Shown here: piece by piece, positions 1-7,916 of the stretch
How the letters are laid out: each line of letters opens with the position of its first letter
How positions within the stretch are numbered: position 1 is the stretch's first letter
Source of the DNA: Microbacterium limosum
GTDB taxonomy: Bacteria > Actinomycetota > Actinomycetes > Actinomycetales > Microbacteriaceae
Reading direction: 5' to 3'
Length of the DNA stretch: 64,000 nt
Assembly (NCBI RefSeq): GCF_036324365.1
Contig: NZ_CP137080.1
Location: 124,001-188,000 of the forward strand
Made by a program: the position numbers and the translations under genes
The notes under the pieces: generated by a model
The model's input: only the letters and a program-made list of their open reading frames with translations
Told to the model about the DNA's origin: nothing
The model's database searches: none

Positions 1-535
1 GGTGGATGCCGGTCACCTCGCTGTGCAACAGGATGTGCCCGCCCGCCGCGCGCACGTCCTGCGCCATCGCCTCGGTGATGGCGGCGTAGTCCACCGACGC
101 GGTGTGCGGCGAGTGCACCGCGGCGACGCCCGCGACGTGCGGCTCGATCTCCCGGAGCCGGTCGACATCGTCGATGCGCACGAGATCGGGCACGCGGTTC
201 TCGATCGAGCGTCGTTCGATCTCGGCGAGAGCGGGCAGTTCGGTCTCGTCCACCGCGACGACGAGCTTGCCCACCTCGCGGTAGGGCAGCCCCTTCTCCT
301 CGCAGAACTCGCGGATCGACACCCGTCCCGCGGCGCACAGCGTGGCCTTCAGCGAGCCGGGCTTGTAGTACAGGCCGGCGTGCACGACGCCGGAGTTGTG
401 GCCGGTCTGGTGGGCCGCAAGGCGCGCCTCCTTCTCGAGGACGGTCACCTCGCCCGCCCCCGTCATCGCCAGTTCGCGCGCGAGCGCGACACCGACGATT
501 CCGCCCCCGATGATCCCGATGCGGTCAGCAGACAT
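1..535 (-). CDS. lhgO: L-2-hydroxyglutarate oxidase LhgO (3' part outside window)
   Basis: FAD-dependent oxidoreductase of the DAO/GlpD fold, expected to oxidise L-2-hydroxyglutarate to 2-oxoglutarate. The start codon (ATG, complement of 533-535) opens with MSADRIGIIGGGIVGVALAR, a GxGxxG dinucleotide-binding motif. It continues with EKEARLAAHQTGHNSGVVHAG and LYYKPGSLKA, the family signature around the flavin-binding histidine. About 178 of an expected ~400 residues lie in the window; the gene runs off the left edge. It lies downstream of purD on the same strand, behind a strong hairpin, so it is probably not co-transcribed. The LhgO assignment rests on the HNSG(V/I)(V/I)HAG(L/I)YY pattern; a general L-2-hydroxyacid oxidase of the same family cannot be excluded. 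Confidence 0.85.
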   Translation of the reverse strand, partial: MSADRIGIIGGGIVGVALARELAMTGAGEVTVLEKEARLAAHQTGHNSGVVHAGLYYKPGSLKATLCAAGRVSIREFCEEKGLPYREVGKLVVAVDETELPALAEIERRSIENRVPDLVRIDDVDRLREIEPHVAGVAAVHSPHTASVDYAAITEAMAQDVRAAGGHILLHSEVTGIH

Positions 536-609
536 CCCGAGCTCCCCCCCAGAAACACGGTGCCCCCTGCACCGTCCCCTGCCAGAACCGTACCGGCAAT
601 CGCTTCGGC

Positions 610-638
610 GCGCGCGCCCGGATCGGGAGGGCGCGCGC
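610..638 (-). terminator. GC hairpin between purD and lhgO
   Basis: GCGCGCGCCC and GGGCGCGCGC form a perfect 10-bp stem around a 9-base loop, starting 6 bases past the purD stop. There is no T-tract, which is common for actinobacterial terminators. It is likely the purD terminator. Confidence 0.6.
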
Positions 639-643
639 CCCGG

Positions 644-1912
644 TCAGTCCGCGACGCGGGCGGCGATGTCGGTGCGGTGGTGGGAACCCTCGAGGTGGAT
701 GCGCCCGAGCGCTTCGTAGGCCCGTTCGCGGGCTTCGCCGAAGCCCTCTCCGGTCGCGACGACGCTGAGCACCCGCCCTCCCGTCGCGACGAGCGCCCCG
801 CCCCGCACGGCGGTCGCGGCGTGGGCCAGGTGCACGCCGGGGACGGATGCGGCGGCATCCGCGCCGTCGATGACCCGTCCGGTGACCGGGGCCTGCGGGT
901 AGCCCTCGCTCGCGAGCACGACCGTGACGGCCGCGTCGCCCGCGAAATCGGGCCGCGGCTCGTGGTCGAGGTGACCGGATGCCGCGGCCATGAGCAGGCC
1001 CGACAGCGGCGTGCGCAGGCGCGGCAGCACGACCTGCGTCTCGGGGTCGCCGAAGCGCGCGTTGAACTCGATGACCTTGACGCCCTGCTCGGTGAGGATG
1101 AGGCCCGCGTAGAGCAGACCGATGAAGGGGGTGCCCTCGGCATCCAGGCGCCGGATGACGGGCTCGGCGATGTCGCGCGTGACGAGGTCGACGAACTCCC
1201 GCTCGGAGCCGAAGCGCTCGGCGAGCCACGGCAGGGGGGAGTAGGCGCCCATGCCGCCCGTGTTCGGGCCCGCGTCGCCGTCGTAGGCGCGCTTGTAGTC
1301 CTGCGCGGGGGACAGCGGCAGCACGGTGTCTCCGTCGGAGAGGAAGAAGAGCGAGACCTCGGGACCGGAGAGGAACTCCTCCACGAGCACCGCACCGCCC
1401 TCGAGGTAGGTCGCCGCGTGGGCGAGGGCGGCGGACCGGTCCTCCGTCACGAGCACGCCCTTGCCCGCGGCGAGGCCGTCGGCCTTCACGACGAAGGGGG
1501 CGCCGAGCTCGTCGAGCGCGGCCTCGACCTCCGCGGGCGTCTGGGCGCGCATGGCGCGGCCGGTGGGCACCTTCGCGGCATCCATGATGCGCTTGGCGAA
1601 CGCCTTGGATCCCTCCAGCTGCGCTGCGGCGCGGCCGGGGCCGAACACCGGCACGCCGCGGGAGCGTAGCGCGTCGGCGACCCCTGCGACGAGGGGGGCC
1701 TCGGGCCCGATCACGACGAGGTCGACCGACTCGGTCTCGACGAAGTCGCTCACCGCGACGGGGTCGACGGGGTCGACATCGACGAGCGTCGCGACCTGCG
1801 CGATGCCCGCGTTGCCCGGGGCCGCGAGCAGGTCGTGCCCGGCGCCCTCAGACGCCAGCGCGAGGACGATGGCGTGCTCTCGCGCGCCGGAGCCGAGGAC
1901 GAGGATTCTCAC
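644..1912 (-). CDS. purD: Phosphoribosylamine-glycine ligase (GARS)
   Basis: Catalyses the second step of de novo purine synthesis, joining 5-phosphoribosylamine and glycine with ATP. The 422-residue length is normal for monofunctional PurD. It begins [20 protein letters not shown], the N-domain signature, and has the ATP-grasp region with [11 protein letters not shown] and the C-terminal [16 protein letters not shown] metal and phosphate motif. It starts with ATG. It is transcribed away from the leaderless SCP-like gene at 1954. Other purine genes, purM and purF, lie 1.6 kb to the right on the opposite strand, so the pathway genes are close together without forming one operon. Confidence 0.97.
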   Translation of the reverse strand: MRILVLGSGAREHAIVLALASEGAGHDLLAAPGNAGIAQVATLVDVDPVDPVAVSDFVETESVDLVVIGPEAPLVAGVADALRSRGVPVFGPGRAAAQLEGSKAFAKRIMDAAKVPTGRAMRAQTPAEVEAALDELGAPFVVKADGLAAGKGVLVTEDRSAALAHAATYLEGGAVLVEEFLSGPEVSLFFLSDGDTVLPLSPAQDYKRAYDGDAGPNTGGMGAYSPLPWLAERFGSEREFVDLVTRDIAEPVIRRLDAEGTPFIGLLYAGLILTEQGVKVIEFNARFGDPETQVVLPRLRTPLSGLLMAAASGHLDHEPRPDFAGDAAVTVVLASEGYPQAPVTGRVIDGADAAASVPGVHLAHAATAVRGGALVATGGRVLSVVATGEGFGEARERAYEALGRIHLEGSHHRTDIAARVAD

Positions 1913-1953
1913 CCGGCCAGCCTACCCAGGGCCCCGCCGGGTACCGTGGTGGG

Positions 1954-2313
1954 GTGCCCCGAAAGATCTCCGTCGCCGACGGCCGCGCCGCGCTCGACGC
2001 CGTGAACGCCTCACCCGACGAGCCCGCCCGCGACGATCTCGCGACCGCCGTGCGCTACCTGCTGCAGCTGCTCGTGGAGAAGGCGCCGGGCAACGCCGTC
2101 GAGGTGAGGGTGCCCCCGTTCGGAGCCGTGCAGGCGATCCAGGGGCCGCAGCACACGCGCGGCACGCCGCCCAACGTCGTCGAGACCGACGCGGCGACGT
2201 GGATCGCGCTCGCGACGGGGGCCGTGCGGTGGGGGGATGCCGCGGCCGCCGGCCGCATCATGGCCTCCGGCGTGCGCGCCGACCTCTCCGACGTCCTCCC
2301 GCTCCGCCCCTGA
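1954..2313 (+). CDS. Sterol-carrier-protein-like small protein
   Basis: A 119-residue protein of the bacterial sterol carrier (SCP) family found beside the purine genes in actinobacteria. Visible features are an N-terminal helical part and a conserved core with [17 protein letters not shown] and [19 protein letters not shown], followed by [20 protein letters not shown], which resembles the SCP2 fold's closing strand and helix. The GTG start lies exactly 6 bases after TACCGT (1942-1947), so the mRNA is probably leaderless. Its biochemical role is unknown; lipid binding is inferred from the family only. In mycobacteria a related gene sits immediately upstream of purF-purM, and the neighbourhood here is similar. 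Confidence 0.75.
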   Translation: MPRKISVADGRAALDAVNASPDEPARDDLATAVRYLLQLLVEKAPGNAVEVRVPPFGAVQAIQGPQHTRGTPPNVVETDAATWIALATGAVRWGDAAAAGRIMASGVRADLSDVLPLRP

Positions 2314-2323
2314 CCCCCCCACC

Positions 2324-2396
2324 CCGCGCCGAGACACCACTTCCGCGCCGAGACACCACGCCGCGTACGGTGGCTCGACGCAGAAGTGGTGTCTCG
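2324..2396. repeat. Intergenic repeat with direct and inverted copies of CGAGACACCACTT
   Basis: CCGCGCCGAGACACCAC occurs twice in direct orientation (2324-2340 and 2343-2359). GAAGTGGTGTCTCG (2383-2396) is a perfect 14-base inverted copy of 2330-2343. It lies between the SCP-like gene and the next gene and could act as a terminator hairpin or be a dispersed repeat. Confidence 0.7.
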
Positions 2397-2437
2397 CCCG
2401 GGGGCAGCGCCCCGGCATCCGGTGGGAGAATGGTGTG

Positions 2438-2824
2438 GTGAGCACCGAACAGCCCGAGGGCACGCCCGCTGCGCAGAGCGGGGCGATGCAGGATGCCGCG
2501 GCCGGGCGTCAGCACTGGACCAGCGACGAGATCCTGGCCGCCAGCGTGAGGCGCGTGCCCAAGTACAGCGTCTTCATGGTCTTCGGCGTCGTCGTCGGCA
2601 TCTTCGTCGCCCTGATCCTCACGTTCTCGTGGAACGGATCGGCGGGGCCGAGCCCGCTCACGGGGGTGCAGTACTCGTCGGCGCAGGTCTTCGGCTTCCT
2701 GGCGATCTTCTGCGGCGTCATCGGCCTCGGGATCGGCGGGATCGTGGCCCTCGTCATCGACAAGATCTCGGGCCGCCGCGCCCGCACCGTGCTCGCCGAC
2801 CGGGAGACCGTCGTCGACGACTGA
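2438..2824 (+). CDS. Small two-helix membrane protein, unknown function
   Basis: A 128-residue protein that I do not recognise. The first ~45 residues are hydrophilic (Glu, Gln and Ser rich). Two hydrophobic segments follow, around VFGVVVGIFVALILTF and VFGFLAIFCGVIGLGIGGIV, then a short basic tail with DKISGRRARTVLADRE. This predicts an inner-membrane protein with both ends on the same side. The GTG at 2438 is preferred over an adjacent in-frame GTG at 2435 because it stands 6 bases after GAGAAT, the same spacing as other leaderless genes here. It is monocistronic and convergent with the hypothetical gene at 2871-3482. Confidence 0.7.
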   Translation: MSTEQPEGTPAAQSGAMQDAAAGRQHWTSDEILAASVRRVPKYSVFMVFGVVVGIFVALILTFSWNGSAGPSPLTGVQYSSAQVFGFLAIFCGVIGLGIGGIVALVIDKISGRRARTVLADRETVVDD

Positions 2825-2870
2825 AAATCGTGCGGTCGCTGAACGTGCGCACGCTCACGGCTTCACCCCG

Positions 2871-3482
2871 TCAGGCGATCTCCGCGATGATCGGGTGGAT
2901 CGCCGAGTCGAACGCGACCACGTCGCTGCGCAGGCCGTCGGTCACGGCGATCGTGAGCGACCCGATCCACCACACGCCGCGCTGCGACAGCGGCAGCACC
3001 TGGACGTTCAACTCGAACGAGTGCGCGCGCCGGCCCACCTCGCGCTCGTGCTGCGCGATCGCGCCCGCGTAGGCCCGGTACGACACCCCGCTCCGACCGA
3101 TCGGCTCGGACGAATGGCGCTCGTGCACCCGGCGGGCGAAATCCAGCGCCTCGGGGTGGGCCGTCATCTGCTCGCGCAGCTCGTCGAACCCCTCGACCGG
3201 CAGCGCGGCGTACGTCTCGAATCCGTCGACGAGGTCGAGCGGTCCCGTCGCCGGATGCGCCTGCGGCTCCACGGTCAGCGCCCAGTACTCGCGCCACTGC
3301 CGCTCGAGCAGCGCCTGCGTGGCCTCGTCGCGCCGGCCGACCGGGGTCGTGGCCAGACCCCGGAGGGGCGGCAGCTCCTCGGGGGATCGGATGCCGATCA
3401 GCTGGCGCAGCGTAAGAGCCAGGATGACCGCGACACTCGCGTCTTCGCGGACCACCCACTCCGGCTTTCCGGCGCTGTGCAT
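2871..3482 (-). CDS. Hypothetical protein (203 aa)
   Basis: Soluble protein of unknown function with no membrane segment and no recognised catalytic motif. Visible features are an N-terminal WVVREDASVAVILALTLRQL segment, a central helical region with many Glu and Arg, and a C-terminal beta-rich part (SFELNVQVLPLSQRGVWWIG, then SLTIAVTDGLRSD). The ATG lies 6 bases after TACAAT (complement of 3489-3494), which supports both the start and a leaderless transcript. It is divergent from purM with about 70 bases between the two starts, so the promoters abut. Coding potential is good: GC-rich third positions and no competing frame. Confidence 0.7.
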   Translation of the reverse strand: MHSAGKPEWVVREDASVAVILALTLRQLIGIRSPEELPPLRGLATTPVGRRDEATQALLERQWREYWALTVEPQAHPATGPLDLVDGFETYAALPVEGFDELREQMTAHPEALDFARRVHERHSSEPIGRSGVSYRAYAGAIAQHEREVGRRAHSFELNVQVLPLSQRGVWWIGSLTIAVTDGLRSDVVAFDSAIHPIIAEIA

Positions 3483-3550
3483 GCCGATATTGTAGGCGCG
3501 GGCGGTCGGTGGACGGCAGGCGCCCCCTGCCCTGCCGGTAGGCTGTGGGG

Positions 3551-4705
3551 GTGGCCGAAGCCTCGCACCAAAACTCCCCTGATCCCTACGCCGCCGCCGG
3601 TGTCGACACCGCCGCCGGCGACGTCGCCGTCGAACTCATGAAGACGGCGGTCCGGCGCACCCACGGACCGGAGGTGCTGGGAGGGGTCGGCGGATTCGCC
3701 GGTCTGTTCGATGCCAGCGCCCTGCGGGACTTCGAGCGCCCCCTGCTGGCGACGAGCACTGACGGCGTCGGCACGAAGGTCGCGATCGCCCAGGCGATCG
3801 ACAAGCACGACACGGTCGGCCTCGACCTCGTCGGCATGGTCGTCGACGACATCGTCGTCGTGGGCGCGAAGCCTCTGTTCATGACCGACTACATCGCATG
3901 CGGCAAGCTCGTGCCCGAGCGTATCGCCGACATCGTCGCGGGCATCGCACGGGGCTGCGCCGAGACCGGCACGGCCCTCGTGGGCGGCGAGACCGCCGAG
4001 CACCCCGGTCTCCTCGGGCCGAACGACTACGACATCGCGGGCGCGGCGACGGGGGTCGTCGAGGCCTCCCGCATCCTCGGCGCGCAGCGCGTACGCGCGG
4101 GCGACGCGGTTCTCGCGGTCGAGTCCAGCGGCCTGCACTCCAACGGCTACTCGCTCGTGCGCCACATCGTCGCCGGCCGCGGCATCCGCTACGCCGACCG
4201 CGCGCCCGACCTCGGCGTGAACGGCGCGACGTGGGGCGAGGCGCTGCTCGAGCCGACCCGCCTCTACACGACCCCCCTCCTCGCGCTCGCCGCTGAGCAC
4301 GGCGACGCCCTCCACGCCCTGAGCCACGTCACGGGGGGCGGTATCGCGGCGAACCTCGCCCGCGTGCTCCCCGCCGGAACGTGGGTCGACGTCGACCGCT
4401 CGACCTGGTCGCCGCCGCCCGTCTTCCGCATCCTCGCCGAGGCGGGCGACCTCGACCTGACCGACACCGAGGGCACATGGAACCTCGGCATCGGCTTCCT
4501 CGTGGTGATCGACGAGGCGGTGGCGGATGCCGCGGCATCCGCGCTCACCGCCGGCGGACTGCCCGCGTGGCGGGTCGGAACCGTGCGCGGCGACGCCCGC
4601 CCCGAGGGCGACTACGAGCAGGGGGCGAAGGGCGTCGACGGCGGCGCCGTACGCCTCGTCGGCGGCTACCGCGCGGATGCACCCGCCACGGACGGAGCGA
4701 AGTAA
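3551..4705 (+). CDS. purM: Phosphoribosylformylglycinamidine cyclo-ligase (AIR synthetase)
   Basis: Fifth step of purine synthesis: ATP-dependent ring closure of FGAM to AIR. The 384 residues contain YAAAGVDTAAGDVAVELMK at the N terminus, LLATSTDGVGTKVAIA (around residues 66-80), VGGETAEHPGLL and VESSGLHSNGYSLVR, all PurM hallmarks. I chose GTG 3551 because it lies 6 bases after TAGGCT (3539-3544); an in-frame GTG at 3545 overlaps that spacing and is less likely. The purF ATG follows 5 bases after the stop, so the two genes form an operon. Confidence 0.96.
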   Translation: MAEASHQNSPDPYAAAGVDTAAGDVAVELMKTAVRRTHGPEVLGGVGGFAGLFDASALRDFERPLLATSTDGVGTKVAIAQAIDKHDTVGLDLVGMVVDDIVVVGAKPLFMTDYIACGKLVPERIADIVAGIARGCAETGTALVGGETAEHPGLLGPNDYDIAGAATGVVEASRILGAQRVRAGDAVLAVESSGLHSNGYSLVRHIVAGRGIRYADRAPDLGVNGATWGEALLEPTRLYTTPLLALAAEHGDALHALSHVTGGGIAANLARVLPAGTWVDVDRSTWSPPPVFRILAEAGDLDLTDTEGTWNLGIGFLVVIDEAVADAAASALTAGGLPAWRVGTVRGDARPEGDYEQGAKGVDGGAVRLVGGYRADAPATDGAK

Positions 4706-4710
4706 CACCC

Positions 4711-6171
4711 ATGTGCGGCATCGTCGGCATGGTCGGTCAGGGACCGGTCAACCAGGAGATCTACGACTCGCTGCTTCTGCTGCAGCACCGCGGCCAGGAC
4801 TCGACGGGCATCGCGACCGCCGAGCCGAGCGGCGTCTTCCACATCGCCAAGGCGCGAGGCCAGGTGCGCGAGGCCTTCCGCACGCGCGACATGCGCGCGC
4901 TGATGGGAAACCTCGGCCTCGGACACGTGCGCTATGCCACGAAGGGCGCCGCCGGCAACGAGGAGGAGGCGCAGCCCTTCTACGTCAACGCCCCCTACGG
5001 CATCGTGCTCGTGCACAACGGCAACCTCACCAACACGCGCGAGCTCACGCAGGAGCTGTTCACGAAAGACCGCCGTCACCTCAACACCACCTCCGACACG
5101 GAGCTGCTGGTGAACGTGCTCGCCAACGAGCTGCAGGCGTCCATCTCGGGGCTCGACCTCGACCCGGAGCAGATCTTCCAGGCGGTCACCCGCGTGCATG
5201 AGCGCGTCGAGGGCTCGTACGCGGCGATCGCCCTCATCGCGGGATACGGACTGCTCGCGTTCCGCGACCCCTTCGGCATCCGCCCCCTCATCCTCGGCGC
5301 TCGCAAGACCGAGTCGGGCCGGTACGAGTGGATGGTCGCGTCGGAGTCGCTCGTCCTCGAGAACGGCGACTACGACGTCGTGCGCGACGTCGCCCCCGGC
5401 GAGGCGGTCTTCATCGACCTCGACGGCGCCCTGCACACGCGCCAGTGCGTCGCCGACCCGCAGCTCAAGCCCTGCTCGTTCGAGTACGTCTACCTCGCGC
5501 GCCCCGACTCGATCATGAACGGCATCTCGGTCTACGAGGCGCGGCTTCGCATGGGGGAGCGGCTCGCCGACACGATCGCGAGGTACACGCCCGCCGGCGC
5601 GATCGACGTCGTCATGCCGATCCCGGATTCGGCCCGTCCCGCGGCGATGCAGGTGGCCCGCAAGCTCGGCATCGAGTACCGCGAGGGGTTCTACAAGAAC
5701 CGCTACGTCGGCCGCACGTTCATCATGCCGGGGCAGGCGGTGCGCAAGAAGAGCGTGCGCCAGAAGCTCAACGCCATGTCGAGCGAGTTCAAGGGCAAGA
5801 ACGTGCTGCTGATCGACGACTCGATCGTTCGCGGCACGACGAGCAAGGAGATCATCCAGATGGCGCGGGATGCCGGGGCCAAATCCGTCACCTTCGCCTC
5901 CGCCGCGCCGCCGGTGCGCTTCCCTCACGTCTACGGCATCAACATGCCCTCGAGGCATGAGCTGGTGGCGCACGGCCGCACGATCCCCGAGATCGCGCAG
6001 GAGCTCGGCGCCGACTACATCGTCTACCAGGAGGTCGAGGACCTGAAGGCGGCGATCCTCGAGGGGTCGGATCTCGACGACCTCGACCTCAGCTGCTTCG
6101 ACGGGCGCTACGTCACGGGCACCGTGTCGGAGGAGTACCTCGCGTGGGTCGAGGGAACCCAGACGTCCTGA
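4711..6171 (+). CDS. purF: Amidophosphoribosyltransferase
   Basis: Committing step of purine synthesis: PRPP plus glutamine gives 5-phosphoribosylamine, the substrate for PurD. 486 residues. After Met removal the N-terminal Cys of MCGIVGMVG is the glutaminase nucleophile. LLLLQHRGQDSTGIAT is the glutaminase-domain signature. VLLIDDSIVRGTTSKE (around residues 366-381) is the PRPP-binding motif of the phosphoribosyltransferase domain. There is no propeptide before MCG. The start is fixed by this motif and by the 5-base distance from purM. Confidence 0.97.
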   Translation: MCGIVGMVGQGPVNQEIYDSLLLLQHRGQDSTGIATAEPSGVFHIAKARGQVREAFRTRDMRALMGNLGLGHVRYATKGAAGNEEEAQPFYVNAPYGIVLVHNGNLTNTRELTQELFTKDRRHLNTTSDTELLVNVLANELQASISGLDLDPEQIFQAVTRVHERVEGSYAAIALIAGYGLLAFRDPFGIRPLILGARKTESGRYEWMVASESLVLENGDYDVVRDVAPGEAVFIDLDGALHTRQCVADPQLKPCSFEYVYLARPDSIMNGISVYEARLRMGERLADTIARYTPAGAIDVVMPIPDSARPAAMQVARKLGIEYREGFYKNRYVGRTFIMPGQAVRKKSVRQKLNAMSSEFKGKNVLLIDDSIVRGTTSKEIIQMARDAGAKSVTFASAAPPVRFPHVYGINMPSRHELVAHGRTIPEIAQELGADYIVYQEVEDLKAAILEGSDLDDLDLSCFDGRYVTGTVSEEYLAWVEGTQTS

Positions 6172-6187
6172 CGGGGCACCCAGCTTC

Positions 6188-6203
6188 CTCGAGATATATC
6201 GAG
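6188..6203. promoter_or_regulatory. ATATAT-centred near-palindrome resembling the PadR-site core
   Basis: CTCGAGATATATCGAG is a near-palindrome (CTCGA and TCGAG arms around GATATATC, one base out of register). It lies just upstream of the -10 box TACCGT at 6205-6210. Its core GATATATCG matches the core of the perfect palindrome at 8771-8794. Confidence 0.45.
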
Positions 6204-6216
6204 TTACCGTGGCACG

Positions 6217-6456
6217 GTGAGCGACCCTCAGGCCCCCTTCGAGCGGGAGATCCGGGCGGACATCGTCCGTGCCGAGCGACCCGACCGTCCTCTTCGCCGC
6301 CTGCTGCGCCGCCTGCGCGCGGGGGTCGCGCGGCACCGCGCGCTCGAGGCGGCCTACCGCGTGGAAGCGGCGCCGAGCTCGCAGGGCGGCCGCTGGGGTT
6401 CACCGCTGAGACGAGCGGCCCGTCAGGCCTTCTCGTCCTCGTATTCGTCGGCGTAG
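6217..6456 (+). CDS. Small arginine-rich protein, unknown
   Basis: A 79-residue basic protein (MSDPQAPFEREIRADIVRAE, then an Arg-rich stretch RPLRRLLRRLRAGVARHRAL) with a Ser-rich tail. I do not recognise it. The main support is upstream: GTG stands exactly 6 bases after TACCGT (6205-6210), the leaderless layout of several genes here, and an ATATAT near-palindrome sits where a repressor could block the promoter. The last 34 bases overlap the convergent DUF3073 gene. It could be a DNA- or RNA-binding or membrane-associated amphipathic peptide. It could also be a chance frame, since coding evidence from 79 residues is weak. Confidence 0.5.
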   Translation: MSDPQAPFEREIRADIVRAERPDRPLRRLLRRLRAGVARHRALEAAYRVEAAPSSQGGRWGSPLRRAARQAFSSSYSSA

Positions 6457-6605
6457 TCATCCGCCCACTTGTCGATGAACTCGTCTTCGCCCTCGGGGCT
6501 GTGTGCGAGTTCGCGCTCGAGCGCAGCGTAGTTCACCGACGGGCTGTACGACTTGAGCTCGCGGGCGATCTTGGTGTGCTTCGCCTTCTGACGGCCACGC
6601 CCCAT
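6423..6605 (-). CDS. DUF3073 family protein
   Basis: A 60-residue actinobacterial protein beginning MGRGRQKAKHTKIARELKSY, the characteristic DUF3073 start, and ending in an acidic tail (DDYADEYEDEKA). Upstream in-frame starts exist (to 6698), but the family begins at MGRGRQ and a GAGGGGG ribosome site lies just upstream of this ATG. The function is unknown; the basic N terminus and acidic C terminus suggest nucleic acid or ribosome contact. DUF3073 next to purF-purM is conserved in mycobacteria (Rv0810c by memory), which supports the identification. Confidence 0.9.
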   Translation of the reverse strand: MGRGRQKAKHTKIARELKSYSPSVNYAALERELAHSPEGEDEFIDKWADDYADEYEDEKA

Positions 6606-6668
6606 GCGAGACCCCCTCACGATATGTGACTGCGGACGCTGAGTGATGATGTCCGCTGCGTTCATGAC

Positions 6669-6687
6669 ACCGGTCCGTGCGACCGGT
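6669..6687. promoter_or_regulatory. Inverted repeat between DUF3073 and the stress protein gene
   Basis: ACCGGTC-cgtgc-GACCGGT is a perfect 7-bp inverted repeat with a 5-base spacer in the divergent intergenic region, about 75 bases before the universal stress gene. It is a possible operator. Confidence 0.4.
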
Positions 6688-6763
6688 AAGAGTAGCATTC
6701 AGAATAGCACGGGCGCGCGTGCCGAAGCCGGTATGCGCGGCCTCCGGCAGGAGGGAGGATTCC

Positions 6764-7306
6764 ATGTCCGAGACCGATCCCGGCGCATCGGCGCGGTCGG
6801 AGGATTCCGACGAGGTCATCCACGGCGCGGTGATCGTCGGGGTGGTTCCGGGCCAGCCGACGCGCGTCCTGAAGGAGGCGGCGTACTATGCGCGCCTCAT
6901 GTCGGCGCCGCTCGTCGTCGTCCACGTCGACGTCACGCGCTTCGTCACCTACGAAGACCCCGACGGGTTCGTGCACTCCGCGCCGATCGACCTGAACATC
7001 GCGCCGGGAGAGAGCGAGCTCGAGGAGGTGCGGGGCGTCGCGGCCTCCGTCTACGACTCCCGCGGCATCGCCTGGACGATGCGGCAGCTGGTCGGTGATC
7101 CCGCGCTGGCCATCAAGCACCTGGCCGAGAAGATCGACGCGAAGCTCATCGTCGTCGGCACGCGCAACCGCGGGCTCGGCGAATCGATCCGCGAGTTCTT
7201 CACGGGTTCCGTGGCGGCGCGGCTCGCCCACCGTCAGGGGCGACCGATTCTCGTGGTCCCCGTGACCGAGCCCGCCGCCGACGACGAGGAGATCTGGGCC
7301 GAGTAG
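6764..7306 (+). CDS. Universal stress protein (UspA fold)
   Basis: 180-residue single-domain Usp. Residues 21-32 (EVIHGAVIVGVV) form the first strand. The C-terminal half carries LIVVGTRNRGLGESIREFFT followed by GSVAARLAHRQGRPILVVPV, the G-2x-G-9x-G(S/T) ATP-binding signature. The start at 6764 follows an AGGAGGGAGGA ribosome site at the right distance; in-frame upstream starts lack one. It is convergent with padR, with one base between their ends. The substrate, probably ATP, is inferred from the motif. Confidence 0.88.
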   Translation: MSETDPGASARSEDSDEVIHGAVIVGVVPGQPTRVLKEAAYYARLMSAPLVVVHVDVTRFVTYEDPDGFVHSAPIDLNIAPGESELEEVRGVAASVYDSRGIAWTMRQLVGDPALAIKHLAEKIDAKLIVVGTRNRGLGESIREFFTGSVAARLAHRQGRPILVVPVTEPAADDEEIWAE

Positions 7307-7307
7307 G

Positions 7308-7916
7308 TCAGCGCTCGCGTCTCAGCGCGTCGCTCAGCGTGCGCGCGGCGTTCTCCAGCGCCTCGGTCAGCTCGTCGACGACGGATGCCGCGACGTCGCC
7401 ACCCCGGGCGACGTGGGCCCGCAGCTCCGCCCGGACGCGTCCGCGGACGTCGTTCAGCGCGGCATCCGCCCGGTGCAACTGCTGGCGGCTGTGCGCGCGC
7501 GGATCCTCCGCCGGCGGTGACGCCTCGCCGTGCCGTTCCCGTGCGGCGGCGGCGAGATCGGCGCGAAGGCTCTTCATGGCCTCGCGCACGCTGCCGCGCA
7601 CCTCCTCGGCGATGAGGCGCACCGAGTCGGTGAGACCCGCCTCGATGCCCTCGAGCTCCCCGGCGCGCGCGAGCACCTCGGCGCGTCCGGCCTCGGTGAT
7701 CGCGTAGACGGTCTTGCGGCCATCGACCGACTTCGAGACGAGCCCCTCCTCCTCGAGCTTGGCCAGCCGCGGGTAGATCGTGCCGGCGCTCGGGGTATAG
7801 GTGCCGCCCGTGCGGTCGGAGAGCGCCTGGATGATGTCGTAGCCGTGGCGCGGAGACTCGTCGAGCAGATTGAGCAGGTACAGCCGCAGGTCGCCGTGGG
7901 AGAAGACGGGGCTCAC
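7308..7916 (-). CDS. PadR-family transcriptional regulator
   Basis: 202 residues. The N-terminal winged helix (residues 1-90) has the PadR signatures LRLYLLNLLDESPRHGYDII and GTYTPSAGTIYPRLAKLEEE, then GLVSKSVDGRKTVYAITEAG. The C-terminal half is a long, charged helical region longer than in small PadRs, likely for dimerisation or effector binding. It starts with GTG, overlapping the DUF4097 stop by four bases (GTGA), so it is translationally coupled. PadR repressors usually control their own operon. The perfect palindrome at 8771-8794 in front of the operon is the obvious binding site. Confidence 0.92.
   Translation of the reverse strand: MSPVFSHGDLRLYLLNLLDESPRHGYDIIQALSDRTGGTYTPSAGTIYPRLAKLEEEGLVSKSVDGRKTVYAITEAGRAEVLARAGELEGIEAGLTDSVRLIAEEVRGSVREAMKSLRADLAAAARERHGEASPPAEDPRAHSRQQLHRADAALNDVRGRVRAELRAHVARGGDVAASVVDELTEALENAARTLSDALRRER

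Noticed and set aside
2..1669. 555-codon plus-strand frame over lhgO and purD
   Set aside because: Both minus-strand genes have unmistakable family motifs; the plus frame has none.
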